Notes under the pieces: generated by a model | Seen by the model: only the letters and a program-made list of their open reading frames with translations | Told to the model about the DNA's origin: nothing | Database searches by the model: none | Part shown: piece after piece, positions 10,598-21,386 of the stretch | How positions within the stretch are numbered: the stretch's first letter is position 1 | How the letters are laid out: the number at the start of each line of letters is the position of its first letter | Translations under genes and position numbers: made by a program | Assembly (NCBI GenBank): GCA_020628935.1 | Contig: JAHDEG010000004.1 | Coordinates: 183,192 to 247,191, forward strand | Source of the DNA: Flavobacteriales bacterium | GTDB taxonomy: Bacteria; Bacteroidota; Bacteroidia; Flavobacteriales_G; JALEGO01 | Direction of reading: 5' to 3' | DNA length: 64,000 nucleotides

Positions 10598-11020
10598 CTA
10601 TATAACAGGCAACACTTTTTTTCTATTAATGCTGTTATAATATATTTCTGTAGCTATATCTGTTACTGGTAACTGGCAATCTCTTGTTGTAGAAACCTTT
10701 TCTTCTATACAGTTAAATGTAACAATTTTGGTTCCTGAATGGCAAAAACCTTCTTCATCTGCTATTGTGAAATCTAAGTATTTGTTTCCATCTAACGTAA
10801 ATTTCTCCACTAAAATACATTTGTCTTTTAATTCTAGATTATTTCTGTATTCATTATTAAATTTTGCGATTTTGTTTTTCACCCAGTTCGATGAATTTGA
10901 AAAATTTTCATACTCTTCTGAGCATATATCAACTTTTGCAGATACTCCATCACACCCAGAATTTGACATAAGAAGCAACATTGAAAATAAATTAATTACC
11001 CGTACTATTAACTGCCCCAT
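10598..11020 (-). CDS. Putative lipoprotein of unknown function
   Basis: A 140-residue protein starting at the second in-frame ATG (11020): the first ATG (11041) lies inside a promoter -7 box. The N-terminus MGQLIVRVINLFSMLLLMSNSGC is a signal peptide with a weak lipobox and Cys23 as the possible lipidated residue. The mature part is hydrophilic with five further Cys (CSEEYE, DKCILVEK, EGFCHSG, TFNCIEE, RDCQLP). No family is recognised. The stop codon abuts the end of repeat copy A, so transcription runs into that element. Confidence 0.65.
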   Translation of the reverse strand: MGQLIVRVINLFSMLLLMSNSGCDGVSAKVDICSEEYENFSNSSNWVKNKIAKFNNEYRNNLELKDKCILVEKFTLDGNKYLDFTIADEEGFCHSGTKIVTFNCIEEKVSTTRDCQLPVTDIATEIYYNSINRKKVLPVI

Positions 11021-11038
11021 TAGATTGAATTTACTATG

Positions 11039-11046
11039 CAAACATA
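11039..11046 (-). promoter_or_regulatory. -7 promoter element of the lipoprotein gene
   Basis: TATGTTTG on the minus strand matches TAnnTTTG and lies 18 bases before the ATG at 11020, which decides the start codon of the lipoprotein gene. Confidence 0.5.
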
Positions 11047-11164
11047 GCTTTTGAACAAATACAGTAAAAGTATATTTAAAACACTTAACATTTAGTTAAT
11101 ACTGAACCATTAGATCTAAGCTTAGTAATTGATGTAAAAGGGTAATTGAGATAGAGAATGCTTC

Positions 11165-11210
11165 AAAAAAAATGCCCTCTCAAAAACGCGTTGCGTTTTT
11201 GAGAGGGCAT
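11165..11210 (-). terminator. Intrinsic terminator of groESL
   Basis: An 18-bp perfect stem (11172-11189 with 11193-11210) has a 3-base loop and is followed on the minus strand by a run of eight T (11165-11172). It starts 24 bases after the groEL stop. The absence of a T tract on the plus strand shows the direction. Confidence 0.92.
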
Positions 11211-11233
11211 GTATTAAATTAAAAAATGATTCT

Positions 11234-13157
<1,924 letters not shown>

Positions 13158-13280
13158 AAATTGAACATTTAAAATATTAAACAATGTTTGTTGATTGCTT
13201 AATAACATTTTCTATGCCAATGCCTATTTACAGAAAATGAACAGACAAAAATGCTGAAAAGATGAGATAAGAAGGAAATA

Positions 13281-13300
13281 AATGTCAGCTAAATGACATT
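13281..13300. promoter_or_regulatory. ATGTCA-N6-TGACAT palindrome between secG and groES
   Basis: AATGTCAGCTAAATGACATT is a perfect inverted repeat with 7-bp arms, located 124 bases before the groES ATG. A further TGACA follows at 13302. The same half-sites with a 3-base spacer occur just upstream of miaB. It is a candidate operator; no regulator is identified. Confidence 0.4.
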
Positions 13301-13316
13301 GTGACAGAGGTTAATA

Positions 13317-13673
13317 TTACTGCTGTGGTGCAGGATTAATATCTGAAGCAGAGGGTGATGGCAAACTATTAACATCTACATCAGGGGTAATTGCTCCATT
13401 TTCATCGATATACTCTTGCACCGCTCCTCTTTTAACTTCCTCACTGTTAGTGCTAGATGTTACATTAATAGTAGATATAAGACAAAGAACAACCAATGTA
13501 ATTATTAGTCCCCAAGTTATTTTTTCTATCTCAGAACTCGCTTTTACACCTGCAACTTGAGTTACCGAACCCATTCCTTCTGCTAATCCTCCTCCTTTAG
13601 AGTTTTGAATTAATACAGTTACACACAATAGTAGGCAAACGATGATTATAAGTATAGTTAGTAAGATAGTCAT
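13317..13673 (-). CDS. secG: Preprotein translocase subunit SecG
   Basis: The small inner-membrane subunit of the SecYEG channel. It has 118 residues with two transmembrane helices (about 1-22 and 52-72) separated by the conserved cytoplasmic loop QNSKGGGLAEGMGS. The tail of about 45 residues is Pro/Ser-rich and variable. Its ATG overlaps the stop of the TPR gene (ATGA), placing it last in the miaB - sigma54 activator - lptE - TPR - secG unit. Confidence 0.95.
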   Translation of the reverse strand: MTILLTILIIIVCLLLCVTVLIQNSKGGGLAEGMGSVTQVAGVKASSEIEKITWGLIITLVVLCLISTINVTSSTNSEEVKRGAVQEYIDENGAITPDVDVNSLPSPSASDINPAPQQ

Positions 13674-14476
13674 TTCTTGAGCTTTTGAATTTGTTTTATT
13701 TTCGATGCAAAATAATGCTTTTTTTCTGGAACTAGCAAGCTAAGCTTTTCATAAGACCAAATTGCCCTATCAAAATCACCTTGTTTTTTATAAATTTCAG
13801 CTAAAGTTTCTGAAACTACATCCTCTTTTTGTTCCAAGCTCCTTTTAGCCATAACAGACGCTGAATAAAACTCTGCCTTACGTTTGGCAAGGGCTTCAAA
13901 CTTGAATTCTTTTAAACCCTCCGCCCCTTTTAATGGTCTTTTTGCTTTGGGAGATTCTATTTGAGTACTTACTAGCCAGTCCGAAAAAGTTCTCTTTTTA
14001 CCTTCTTGTAAAATTTCTTTAGAAATTTCTTTTTTAACAGATGCTACTTTTTTCTCTTCTGATTCATTTACCTTACTTTCAGTTTCAGGTAATGTTTTTT
14101 TAGAAGGAGTTTGTAAGGAATATTGTTTTGAAATTAGCTCTACTGCATATTCCTGTTCAAGCTTACTTAATGAATTTTCCGCGAGCTTTTCTGGTACTTC
14201 GGTTTTTTCTTCTCTAACTCCAGTATTTACATCTAAGTAAATAAAATCATATAGCTTTTCTCTATTAAGAACACTAATTGCATGAAAAGAAAACTGATTT
14301 TCAAAATCAATATAATCTAACTTTTGCTTTGCTTTTAAACATAACGTGTGAAGGATTGAGCTGTAAGGATATTTCTCAACTAAATTCTCCAGAACAAGAA
14401 CATCAGCATCTGAATACGCATTCCCAGCATCAAATAACTTATAAAAATCTGATTTTGATTTAATTTCACTCATCAT
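13670..14476 (-). CDS. Conserved Bacteroidota protein with C-terminal TPR-like repeat
   Basis: A 268-residue protein with no signal peptide. The N-terminal 100 residues are helical (DFYKLFDAGNAYSDADVL, then HTLCLKAKQKL), the middle is charged linker (residues about 110-180, rich in K and E), and the end holds a tetratricopeptide-type unit (ETLAEIYKKQGDFDRAIWSYEKLSLLVPEKKHYFASKI). It sits between lptE and secG, a conserved gene order in Bacteroidota. It starts 1 base after lptE and overlaps secG by 4 bases. Probably an adaptor; function unknown. Confidence 0.8.
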   Translation of the reverse strand: MMSEIKSKSDFYKLFDAGNAYSDADVLVLENLVEKYPYSSILHTLCLKAKQKLDYIDFENQFSFHAISVLNREKLYDFIYLDVNTGVREEKTEVPEKLAENSLSKLEQEYAVELISKQYSLQTPSKKTLPETESKVNESEEKKVASVKKEISKEILQEGKKRTFSDWLVSTQIESPKAKRPLKGAEGLKEFKFEALAKRKAEFYSASVMAKRSLEQKEDVVSETLAEIYKKQGDFDRAIWSYEKLSLLVPEKKHYFASKIKQIQKLKK

Positions 14477-14977
14477 TTACCAATCACCAACTGCCTTATT
14501 AAAAATATCTTGTACAAGCTGAGCATTAATTTCTTCAATTAATTGATCCTCAATTCCTGCTAACTCTTGATTATTATCAAAATCAAAAAAACGTGTAAAC
14601 CTAGACTCGTAATTAGATTCAGGATGTTTTGAGTTTACAAAATTTACATTTACAGTAATACTTAATCTATTTTTTGCAGCAACCTCATCTCCTGTAACAC
14701 CTATAGGGTCAACCTTATAATTTGTTATTGCTCCAGAAAAATGCAAATCTCCTCCTTCAGAAACAATGGCTAGTCGTGTTTGCTCTAAAAAAACATCTTT
14801 TAAATCTTCTGTAAAAGTTTGACTTAATGTAGGGGGTGAAAGCGTTGCGACAGAGTTAAAATATTCGACCGAAAACGTATTTACATCTTCAGGAATGCTT
14901 GCGCCTGTAAAAGAATACTTAATGGTATTGCAACTAAAGAATATAAATACAAGAAAGATAATTAAGGCCTTATTCAT
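14477..14977 (-). CDS. lptE: LptE-family LPS assembly lipoprotein
   Basis: A 166-residue outer-membrane lipoprotein: the signal peptide ends in FFSC with Cys16 as the lipidation site, followed by YSFTGASIPEDVNTFSVEYF, the typical start of Bacteroidota LptE. LptE plugs the LptD barrel and helps deliver lipopolysaccharide to the cell surface. Its start codon overlaps the stop of the sigma54 activator gene by one base. The assignment rests on the N-terminal pattern, length and gene order. Confidence 0.85.
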   Translation of the reverse strand: MNKALIIFLVFIFFSCNTIKYSFTGASIPEDVNTFSVEYFNSVATLSPPTLSQTFTEDLKDVFLEQTRLAIVSEGGDLHFSGAITNYKVDPIGVTGDEVAAKNRLSITVNVNFVNSKHPESNYESRFTRFFDFDNNQELAGIEDQLIEEINAQLVQDIFNKAVGDW

Positions 14978-16212
14978 TACTTTAACTCGTATTCTTTAAT
15001 TTTTCTATACAATGTTCGCTCAGATATTCCCAGCTCCTTAGCGGCATTTTTTCTCCTCCCTCGATGTTTCACAAGTGCTTTCCTAATTAATTCTTTTTCT
15101 TGGTCTTCAATAGATAGGGATTCCTCTACCTCCATATGATGTTGAAAAGAATCGTCAACATTACTTACACTATTTGATTTTATCGTATTGGGATTATAAA
15201 CTATTGGAGACAAAACAGAAGGTATCTCAGACATATCAGCGTTTAATTCTTCAATGATTTGTTGGCTATTTTCAATATTATCGCCACCACTTTGCATGAT
15301 TTTTGAAACCAGTGACTTTAATTCATGAACGTCTTTTTTCATTTCAAAAAGTACTTTATATAAAATATCTCTTTCAGAAAATTCATTACTCCCTATTTTT
15401 TCATCAACCACCATAGGTAAATTAGAACTAGAGGAATTAGGCAAATATTTAATTAAAATTTCAGGTGTTATTAGCCGGTCTTTTTCAATGATGGATAATT
15501 GCTCAGCTATGTTTTTAAGTTGTCGAATATTTCCGGGCCAGGGGTAATTGCTTAAAACCGAAATGGCATCTTCACTCAACTTTATGCCAGGCATCCTATA
15601 TTTCTGAGCAAAATCAGATGCAAACTTTCTAAACAATAAGTGAATATCCTCTTTCCTGTTTTTTAAACTAGGAAGGTTTATTGGAACTGTATTTAACCTA
15701 TAATATAAATCTTCTCGAAATTTATTCTTTTTAATTGCTTCGGGTATATTAACATTGGTGGCTGCCACAATTCGAACATCAGTTTTTAAAACTTTTGACG
15801 AGCCAACCTTAATATATTCACCTGTTTCCAAAACACGAAGTAACTTAACTTGAGTTTGAATAGGCAATTCAGCCACCTCATCTAGAAAAACAGTCCCATT
15901 ATTAGCTTCTTCAAAATAACCCTTACGTGCACCTTGAGCACCAGTAAAAGAACCTTTTTCATGACCAAACAATTCTGAATCAATAGTACCCTCTGGTATT
16001 GCTCCGCAATTTACCGCAATGTAAGAATTGTGCTTTCTAGAGCTTAATGAATGAATTATTTGTGGCATTATCTCCTTCCCTACACCACTTTCACCAGTAA
16101 TTAAAACCGATAAATCTGTTGGCGCTACACTCATGGCAGTTTCTATAGCTCGATCTAATAACATTGATCGACCAATAATACCAAAACGCTGTTTAATCTG
16201 CTGTACTTCCAT
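14977..16212 (-). CDS. Sigma-54-dependent transcriptional activator without receiver domain
   Basis: An AAA+ enhancer-binding protein of 411 residues. It begins almost directly with the AAA+ module: GESGVGKE (Walker A), ELFGHEKGSFTGA (the sigma54 contact loop, here GSFTGA instead of GAFTGA), GTVFLDEVAELP (Walker B) and FREDLYYRLN (sensor region with arginine). A linker of about 100 residues leads to a Fis-type helix-turn-helix (KNAAKELGISERTLYRKIKEY). There is no N-terminal receiver, GAF or PAS domain, so activity must be set by level or by a partner. ATG 16212 (MEVQQIKQRFGIIG) was chosen over an ATG 42 bases upstream inside miaB. It lies 2 bases after the miaB stop. Target promoters are not identified. 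Confidence 0.92.
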   Translation of the reverse strand: MEVQQIKQRFGIIGRSMLLDRAIETAMSVAPTDLSVLITGESGVGKEIMPQIIHSLSSRKHNSYIAVNCGAIPEGTIDSELFGHEKGSFTGAQGARKGYFEEANNGTVFLDEVAELPIQTQVKLLRVLETGEYIKVGSSKVLKTDVRIVAATNVNIPEAIKKNKFREDLYYRLNTVPINLPSLKNRKEDIHLLFRKFASDFAQKYRMPGIKLSEDAISVLSNYPWPGNIRQLKNIAEQLSIIEKDRLITPEILIKYLPNSSSSNLPMVVDEKIGSNEFSERDILYKVLFEMKKDVHELKSLVSKIMQSGGDNIENSQQIIEELNADMSEIPSVLSPIVYNPNTIKSNSVSNVDDSFQHHMEVEESLSIEDQEKELIRKALVKHRGRRKNAAKELGISERTLYRKIKEYELK

Positions 16213-16214
16213 AT

Positions 16215-17597
16215 TTAACCCACAATTTCTCCCATCAACGTAGCGGGAGTGCAACTCTGTATTTTTACTTGAACGTAATCTCCTCTTTTAGAATCTTGCT
16301 TAGGAAAAATAACAACAGCATTTTGAGAGTTTCTTCCATAATTATGTTCTGATGAACGTTTAGAGACTCCCTCAACTAAAACTTCCTGAGTAAGACCTAC
16401 CTGTCTTTTTGTGCTTGCATGTCCGTGCTCGCTTTGTAAGTTAATCACTTCTGTTAATCGAGACTTTTTTAATTCAAGAGGAACATCATCTTCAAATTTT
16501 CTCTCCGCTAAAGTTTTCGGTCTTTCCGAGTAAAAAAACATGTAAGCAAAATCGTACTTAACCTCCTTCATTAAAGAAAGTGTATCATTAAATTCTTCTT
16601 CATTTTCTCCACAAAAACCTGTAATAATATCAGTTGAAACAGCACACTCAGGTATAATTCTTCTTATTGCTTTCATACGATCTAAATACCACTCTCGAGT
16701 ATACCCTCTATTCATTCGCTTCAACACATCAGAATTACCTGATTGTACAGGCAAATGAATATAGTTGCAAATATTTTCATACTTTGCCATAGTATGTAAA
16801 ACATCATCCGTCATATCTTTTGGGTGAGAGGTACTAAAACGCACTCGCAAATTCTTATCAACAAGGGCAACTTTTTCTAAAAGACCTGCAAAATTGGTTG
16901 TCTCTTCATTTTCGTTTTTAATGTTTCCTTTACTGTCTATATTCCAACGATAAGAATCTACGTTTTGTCCTAAAAGAGTAACCTCCTTATAACCGCTAGC
17001 AAATAAATCTGTACATTCTTTTACAATGGTTTCCGGTGACCGACTTCGTTCTCTTCCTCTCGTAAATGGAACGACACAAAATGAACACATATTATCGCAA
17101 CCACGCATTATGGAAACAAAAGCTGTAACACCATCTTGGTTCATCCTTACCGGATTAATATCCGCATAGGTTTCTTCCCTTGAGAGAAGTACGTTAACCG
17201 CCTTTTGCCCTGTTTCAACCTCTTCAATTAAATTCGGTAAATCTCGGTAAGCATCTGGCCCAACAACTAAATCAACTAGTTTTTCCTCATCTAGTAACTT
17301 AGACTTAAGACGTTCGGCCATACAGCCAAGCACCCCAACTTTTAACGTCTTATTTCTTTTTTTCTTCCCTTTAAGATGCGTTAACCTGTTTCTTACTCGC
17401 TGCTCAGCATTATCTCTAATAGCGCAAGTATTTAAAAGAATTAAATCAGCATCATCTTCAACCTTAGTAATAGAAAATCCTTTCTCTGTTAGTATTGATG
17501 CAACAATTTCACTGTCAGAAAAATTCATCTGACAGCCATAGCTTTCAATTAAAAATTTCTTGCCATTACTAACACCTTTCAGTTTTTCTTTTTCCAT
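16215..17597 (-). CDS. miaB: tRNA-2-methylthio-N6-dimethylallyladenosine synthase MiaB
   Basis: A radical-SAM methylthiotransferase that adds the 2-methylthio group to i6A37 of tRNAs. Of 460 residues, the UPF0004 domain carries three cluster Cys ([33 protein letters not shown]), the radical-SAM domain has CDNMCSFC (CxxxCxxC), and a TRAM domain ends the protein ([19 protein letters not shown]). ATG 17597 ([21 protein letters not shown]) fits family starts better than the ATG at 17645, which lies inside an ATGTCA palindrome. It heads the cluster running to secG and perhaps groESL. Confidence 0.95.
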   Translation of the reverse strand: MEKEKLKGVSNGKKFLIESYGCQMNFSDSEIVASILTEKGFSITKVEDDADLILLNTCAIRDNAEQRVRNRLTHLKGKKKRNKTLKVGVLGCMAERLKSKLLDEEKLVDLVVGPDAYRDLPNLIEEVETGQKAVNVLLSREETYADINPVRMNQDGVTAFVSIMRGCDNMCSFCVVPFTRGRERSRSPETIVKECTDLFASGYKEVTLLGQNVDSYRWNIDSKGNIKNENEETTNFAGLLEKVALVDKNLRVRFSTSHPKDMTDDVLHTMAKYENICNYIHLPVQSGNSDVLKRMNRGYTREWYLDRMKAIRRIIPECAVSTDIITGFCGENEEEFNDTLSLMKEVKYDFAYMFFYSERPKTLAERKFEDDVPLELKKSRLTEVINLQSEHGHASTKRQVGLTQEVLVEGVSKRSSEHNYGRNSQNAVVIFPKQDSKRGDYVQVKIQSCTPATLMGEIVG

Positions 17598-17642
17598 CAA
17601 TACTACTTTAATTAATTGCACAAAGCTATTAGTTTTTAAGAG

Positions 17643-17657
17643 CATGTCAAAATGACA
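17643..17657. promoter_or_regulatory. ATGTCA-N3-TGACAT palindrome upstream of miaB
   Basis: ATGTCAAAATGACAT, 46 bases before the miaB ATG at 17597, shares both half-sites with the palindrome before groES but has a 3-base rather than 6-base spacer. Candidate operator. Confidence 0.35.
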
Positions 17658-17733
17658 TCGATATAAATCTCTGCTTTATTATGTAATTAAAAATTTTAAT
17701 TAAACATAAATTGCTTTTACACATTTAATAATA

Positions 17734-17768
17734 TTGTTGAGCTTAATTTAGCTGTTTGTATACCTTTG
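17734..17768 (+). promoter_or_regulatory. topA promoter
   Basis: TTG at 17737-17739 (also 17734-17736) is followed after 21 bases by TACCTTTG (17761-17768), matching the Bacteroidota -33 TTG / -7 TAnnTTTG arrangement. The ATG lies 22 bases beyond the -7 box. Confidence 0.7.
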
Positions 17769-17790
17769 TGGATATTCAAATTATAACTTT

Positions 17791-20100
17791 ATGAATTTAG
17801 TCATAGTAGAGTCACCCGCCAAAGCCAAGACCATTGAAGGTTTTTTAGGTAAAGATTTCACAGTAAAATCTAGTTTCGGACATGTTAGAGACTTGGCAAA
17901 AAAAGGAATCGCTATCGACATAGAAAATGGATTTATTCCTGATTATGCTGTTTTGGCCGACAAAAAAGACCTTGTAAAAGAGTTAAAAAAATTATCTGCA
18001 AAAGCAGATGTTGTTTGGCTAGCAACGGATGAGGATCGTGAGGGAGAAGCCATATCATGGCATCTTTTCGAGGCATTGAAGTTGAAGGAAGAAAAAACAA
18101 AACGTATTGTTTTTAACGAGATCACTAAAAGCGCGATTTTAAAGGCCATTGAAAACCCAAGAACTATCAACAAACAACTTGTTGATGCACAACAAGCAAG
18201 AAGAGTACTTGATAGATTAGTTGGATTTGAGCTTTCACCTGTATTATGGAGAAAAGTTAAGCCATCACTATCTGCAGGTAGAGTACAGTCTGTTTCCGTT
18301 AGACTAATAGTTGATCGGGAAAAAGAAATTCTAAGTTTCAAATCTGACACATATTATAAGACAACAGCAACTTTTTTAAATTCGGAAGGAACTATTTTCC
18401 AAGCAGAATACGACAAAAAACTGAAGAAGAAAAATGAAGTTAATTCTTTATTAGAGAATTGCTTAAACGCTAACTTTAAAGTATCCTCCTTAATAACCAA
18501 ACCCTCTAAGAGATCTCCAGCTGCGCCATTTACCACATCAACACTTCAACAAGAGGCTAGTAGAAAACTCGGGTATTCTGTAACTCAGACCATGGTTGTG
18601 GCACAAAAGCTTTATGAAGCTGGAAAAATAACGTACATGAGAACAGATTCTGTTAATTTATCTGACACAGCTATTAACGGAGCCAAAGATCAAATTACGA
18701 CCATGTATGGCTCTGAGTACTCAGAAGTTAGACAGTACAAGGTGAAAAATAAAGGAGCCCAAGAGGCACACGAAGCTATTAGACCTGTGCATCTTGACAA
18801 GCCAGACCTGGGGGACGATAACGACCTTAACCGTTTGTATAAACTTATTTGGAAAAGAACTATCGCATCACAAATGAGTGACGCACAACTTGAAAAAACT
18901 ACAGCGAAAATTGAAGGATCATCTGTAAACGGAATGTTTGTTGCAAGAGGAGAGATGATAAAGTTTGAAGGATTCCTAAAAGTTTATAAAGAATCAACAG
19001 ACAATGAAGACGATGATGAACAAAAATCTATGCTTCCAACCCTTTCTGAAGGACTCGAATTAGAAAGCAACAAAATTGAATCTACTCAAAAATTCACCAA
19101 TCATCCCGCAAGATATACCGAAGCTAGTTTAGTTAAAAAATTAGAAGAAAATGGAATTGGAAGACCATCTACATATGCACCAACCATATCTACAATTCAA
19201 AAAAGAGGGTATGTTGTAAAAGAAAGTAGAGACGGTAAGCCAAGAGAGTTTGAGGTTCTAACACTATCGAATAAAAAAATAAGCTCTGAAATTAAGACTG
19301 AAAATGCTGGAGCAGAAAAAAACAAACTCTTTCCAACAGATATAGGCATTGTTGTAACCGACTTTTTGGTTGAGAATTTCAGCAAGGTTCTTGATTATAA
19401 TTTCACTGCAGATGTAGAGAAGCAATTTGATATTATAGCAGACGGGGAGCTAGATTGGAACAACATGATTTCTTCATTTTACAAGCCATTTCACGAAACA
19501 GTAGAATATGCACTTGAACATTCAGAAAGTGCCAGAGGTGAAAAACTATTAGGTGTAGATCCCAAAACAGGAAAAAATGTTTGGGTTAAAATAGGAAAAT
19601 ATGGACCTATTGTACAACTAGGTGACACCGAAGCCGAAGAAAAACCAAAGTTTGCTAGTTTAATTGGCGAAATGACCTTAGCCAATATAACTCTAGAACA
19701 AGCTTTAAGCCTGTTAAATTTACCCTTAGAAATTGGAGAGTATCAAGACGAGAAAGTAACCGCATCAATAGGCCGGTTTGGTCCTTACATAAAATATAAA
19801 AGCAAATTTTATTCACTGGGTAAGGAAGGTGATATCTTTAATACATCTTTAGATGATGCCATTGAAGTAATTAAAATTAAAGACGAAGCCGATAAAAATA
19901 AATTTATAAATGAATTTGAATCTGTTGATCCTCCTATATCTGTACTAAATGGAAGATACGGACCTTATATAAAGCAAGGAAAAAAGAATTACAAAATCCC
20001 TAAAGATCAAGAGCCAAAAGACCTTACTTTAGAAGATTGCTTAAAAATAATTAAAACACCACCCGCTAAAAAGAAGGCAAAAGCCAAGAAAAAGAAATAA
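17791..20100 (+). CDS. topA: DNA topoisomerase I (type IA)
   Basis: This enzyme relaxes negative supercoils through a transient 5'-phosphotyrosine single-strand break. Of 769 residues: the TOPRIM domain starts at VESPAKAKTIEGFLG and contains DEDREGEAISWH; the active-site Tyr is Y282 in KITYMRTDS; RPSTYAPTISTIQKRGYV follows. In place of the C-terminal Zn ribbons of E. coli, the last 200 residues hold repeats of the GKYGPIVQLGD / GRFGPYIKYKSKFY / GRYGPYIKQGKKNY type and a Lys-rich tail (KKKAKAKKKK), as usual for Bacteroidota. The next gene starts 1 base after the stop, so topA is cotranscribed with the T9SS-linked ureohydrolase-fold gene. Confidence 0.97.
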   Translation: MNLVIVESPAKAKTIEGFLGKDFTVKSSFGHVRDLAKKGIAIDIENGFIPDYAVLADKKDLVKELKKLSAKADVVWLATDEDREGEAISWHLFEALKLKEEKTKRIVFNEITKSAILKAIENPRTINKQLVDAQQARRVLDRLVGFELSPVLWRKVKPSLSAGRVQSVSVRLIVDREKEILSFKSDTYYKTTATFLNSEGTIFQAEYDKKLKKKNEVNSLLENCLNANFKVSSLITKPSKRSPAAPFTTSTLQQEASRKLGYSVTQTMVVAQKLYEAGKITYMRTDSVNLSDTAINGAKDQITTMYGSEYSEVRQYKVKNKGAQEAHEAIRPVHLDKPDLGDDNDLNRLYKLIWKRTIASQMSDAQLEKTTAKIEGSSVNGMFVARGEMIKFEGFLKVYKESTDNEDDDEQKSMLPTLSEGLELESNKIESTQKFTNHPARYTEASLVKKLEENGIGRPSTYAPTISTIQKRGYVVKESRDGKPREFEVLTLSNKKISSEIKTENAGAEKNKLFPTDIGIVVTDFLVENFSKVLDYNFTADVEKQFDIIADGELDWNNMISSFYKPFHETVEYALEHSESARGEKLLGVDPKTGKNVWVKIGKYGPIVQLGDTEAEEKPKFASLIGEMTLANITLEQALSLLNLPLEIGEYQDEKVTASIGRFGPYIKYKSKFYSLGKEGDIFNTSLDDAIEVIKIKDEADKNKFINEFESVDPPISVLNGRYGPYIKQGKKNYKIPKDQEPKDLTLEDCLKIIKTPPAKKKAKAKKKK

Positions 20101-20101
20101 T

Positions 20102-21268
20102 ATGGAACTAGATATTTTTCTAAAACCTATTGATCTTATTGAAACTGAAGGAAATAAAAACAACTTCGGAAATAAAATAGATGCCTTTATTGCTGGGAGC
20201 AATGTACCTGAGATATCGGGAAAAGACATCGCTATTATAGGTGTTGAAGAAGACAGAGCAAGTATTGGCAACAAAAGTTGTGGTAAAGCACCCAATAAAA
20301 TAAGAAAACATCTTTATAATTTATTTGATAACTTTCAAAGAGCTCCTAAAATAGCTGATTTAGGCAATATTATCCCTGGAGAAACACTTAACGACACCTA
20401 CTTTGCAATTAGTGAGGTTGTCTCTACACTCGTTAAAAAAAATATCACAGTAATTATTTTGGGAGGATCTCAAGACATTACTTTTGGCAATTACAGAGCC
20501 TATGAAAAACTTGAACAAGTAGTTAATCTTGTTTGTGTGGATGAACGTTTTAATATGGGCGATAATGATGATAGCATCAACTCAAATAATTATTTGAATA
20601 AAATAGTACTACATCAACCCAATTTCTTATTTAATTACAGCAACCTAGGGTATCAGACGTATTTTGAACCCTCATCAACTATAGAATTAATGTCACGTCT
20701 ACATTTTGACGTTCATAGACTTGGCGAAATTAATAAGACCAACATATCAGAAACTGAGCCTACGTTCAGAAATGCCGATATCGCAAGCTTCGACATTTCA
20801 AGTGTACGATCAGCAGATGCTCCTGGAAATAATAATGCTTCTCCAAACGGCTTGTATGCAGAAGAATTTTGTCAACTAGCGCGCTATGCAGGTATGAGTG
20901 ATAAAATAAGTTCAGTAGGATTTTATGAATGTAATCCTCAAGTAGACGTTAAAGAGCAAACAAGCCAGTTAGTAGCACAAGCAGTTTGGTGCTTTATAGA
21001 TGGTTATTACAACCGAAAAAACGAACACCCAATTATAAACTCTGATCAATTTTTCAAATTTAGAGTAATTATAGAAGAGGAAAACCATGAAATTGTCTTT
21101 TACAAGAGCACTAAAAGTGATCGATGGTGGATGGATGTACCCTATCCAAATCATAAATCGAAATATAGCAGACATCATTTAGTTCCTTGCACACACCAAG
21201 ATTACACACGTGCATGTAATGAAGGAATACCTGAACGGTGGTGGAAAACTTTTCAAAAATTATTGTAA
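20102..21268 (+). CDS. Ureohydrolase-fold protein with degenerate metal site, T9SS-linked
   Basis: A 388-residue protein of the arginase/agmatinase/formimidoylglutamase fold. The usual metal-ligand motifs are present but altered: GGDH is GGSQD (no His), DAHxD is DERFNMGD (His and second Asp not conserved), and SxDxDxxDP is SFDISSVRSADAP. I recall similar proteins, also with GGSQD, annotated as formimidoylglutamase in flavobacteria beside topA and gldK, so this is a conserved lineage, not a broken gene. Conserved-looking C-terminal blocks include DRWWMDVPYP and ACNEGIPERWW. Catalytic ureohydrolase activity is doubtful. Its position between topA and porP/gldK suggests a role linked to the secretion/gliding machinery, but no function is established from sequence. 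Confidence 0.8.
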   Translation: MELDIFLKPIDLIETEGNKNNFGNKIDAFIAGSNVPEISGKDIAIIGVEEDRASIGNKSCGKAPNKIRKHLYNLFDNFQRAPKIADLGNIIPGETLNDTYFAISEVVSTLVKKNITVIILGGSQDITFGNYRAYEKLEQVVNLVCVDERFNMGDNDDSINSNNYLNKIVLHQPNFLFNYSNLGYQTYFEPSSTIELMSRLHFDVHRLGEINKTNISETEPTFRNADIASFDISSVRSADAPGNNNASPNGLYAEEFCQLARYAGMSDKISSVGFYECNPQVDVKEQTSQLVAQAVWCFIDGYYNRKNEHPIINSDQFFKFRVIIEEENHEIVFYKSTKSDRWWMDVPYPNHKSKYSRHHLVPCTHQDYTRACNEGIPERWWKTFQKLL

Positions 21269-21386
21269 CCTTTCAAAAAAACGCGCGTTATAACCACTTG
21301 GCGAGGGCTTTGATTTTTTTCCAAAAGATTTTTTGCGTAATTTAGCCCAATCCAGATTTAAATTAAAGTGATTTAAGTATAATACT

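Noticed and set aside
10728..11054. 108-codon plus-strand frame
   Set aside because: Opposite the minus-strand lipoprotein gene, which has a promoter box and a signal peptide; the plus frame has neither.
20102..21268. Genuine HutG/formimidoylglutamase completing a histidine pathway with hutU
   Set aside because: Metal-ligand motifs are altered and the gene is cotranscribed with topA, not with hutU.
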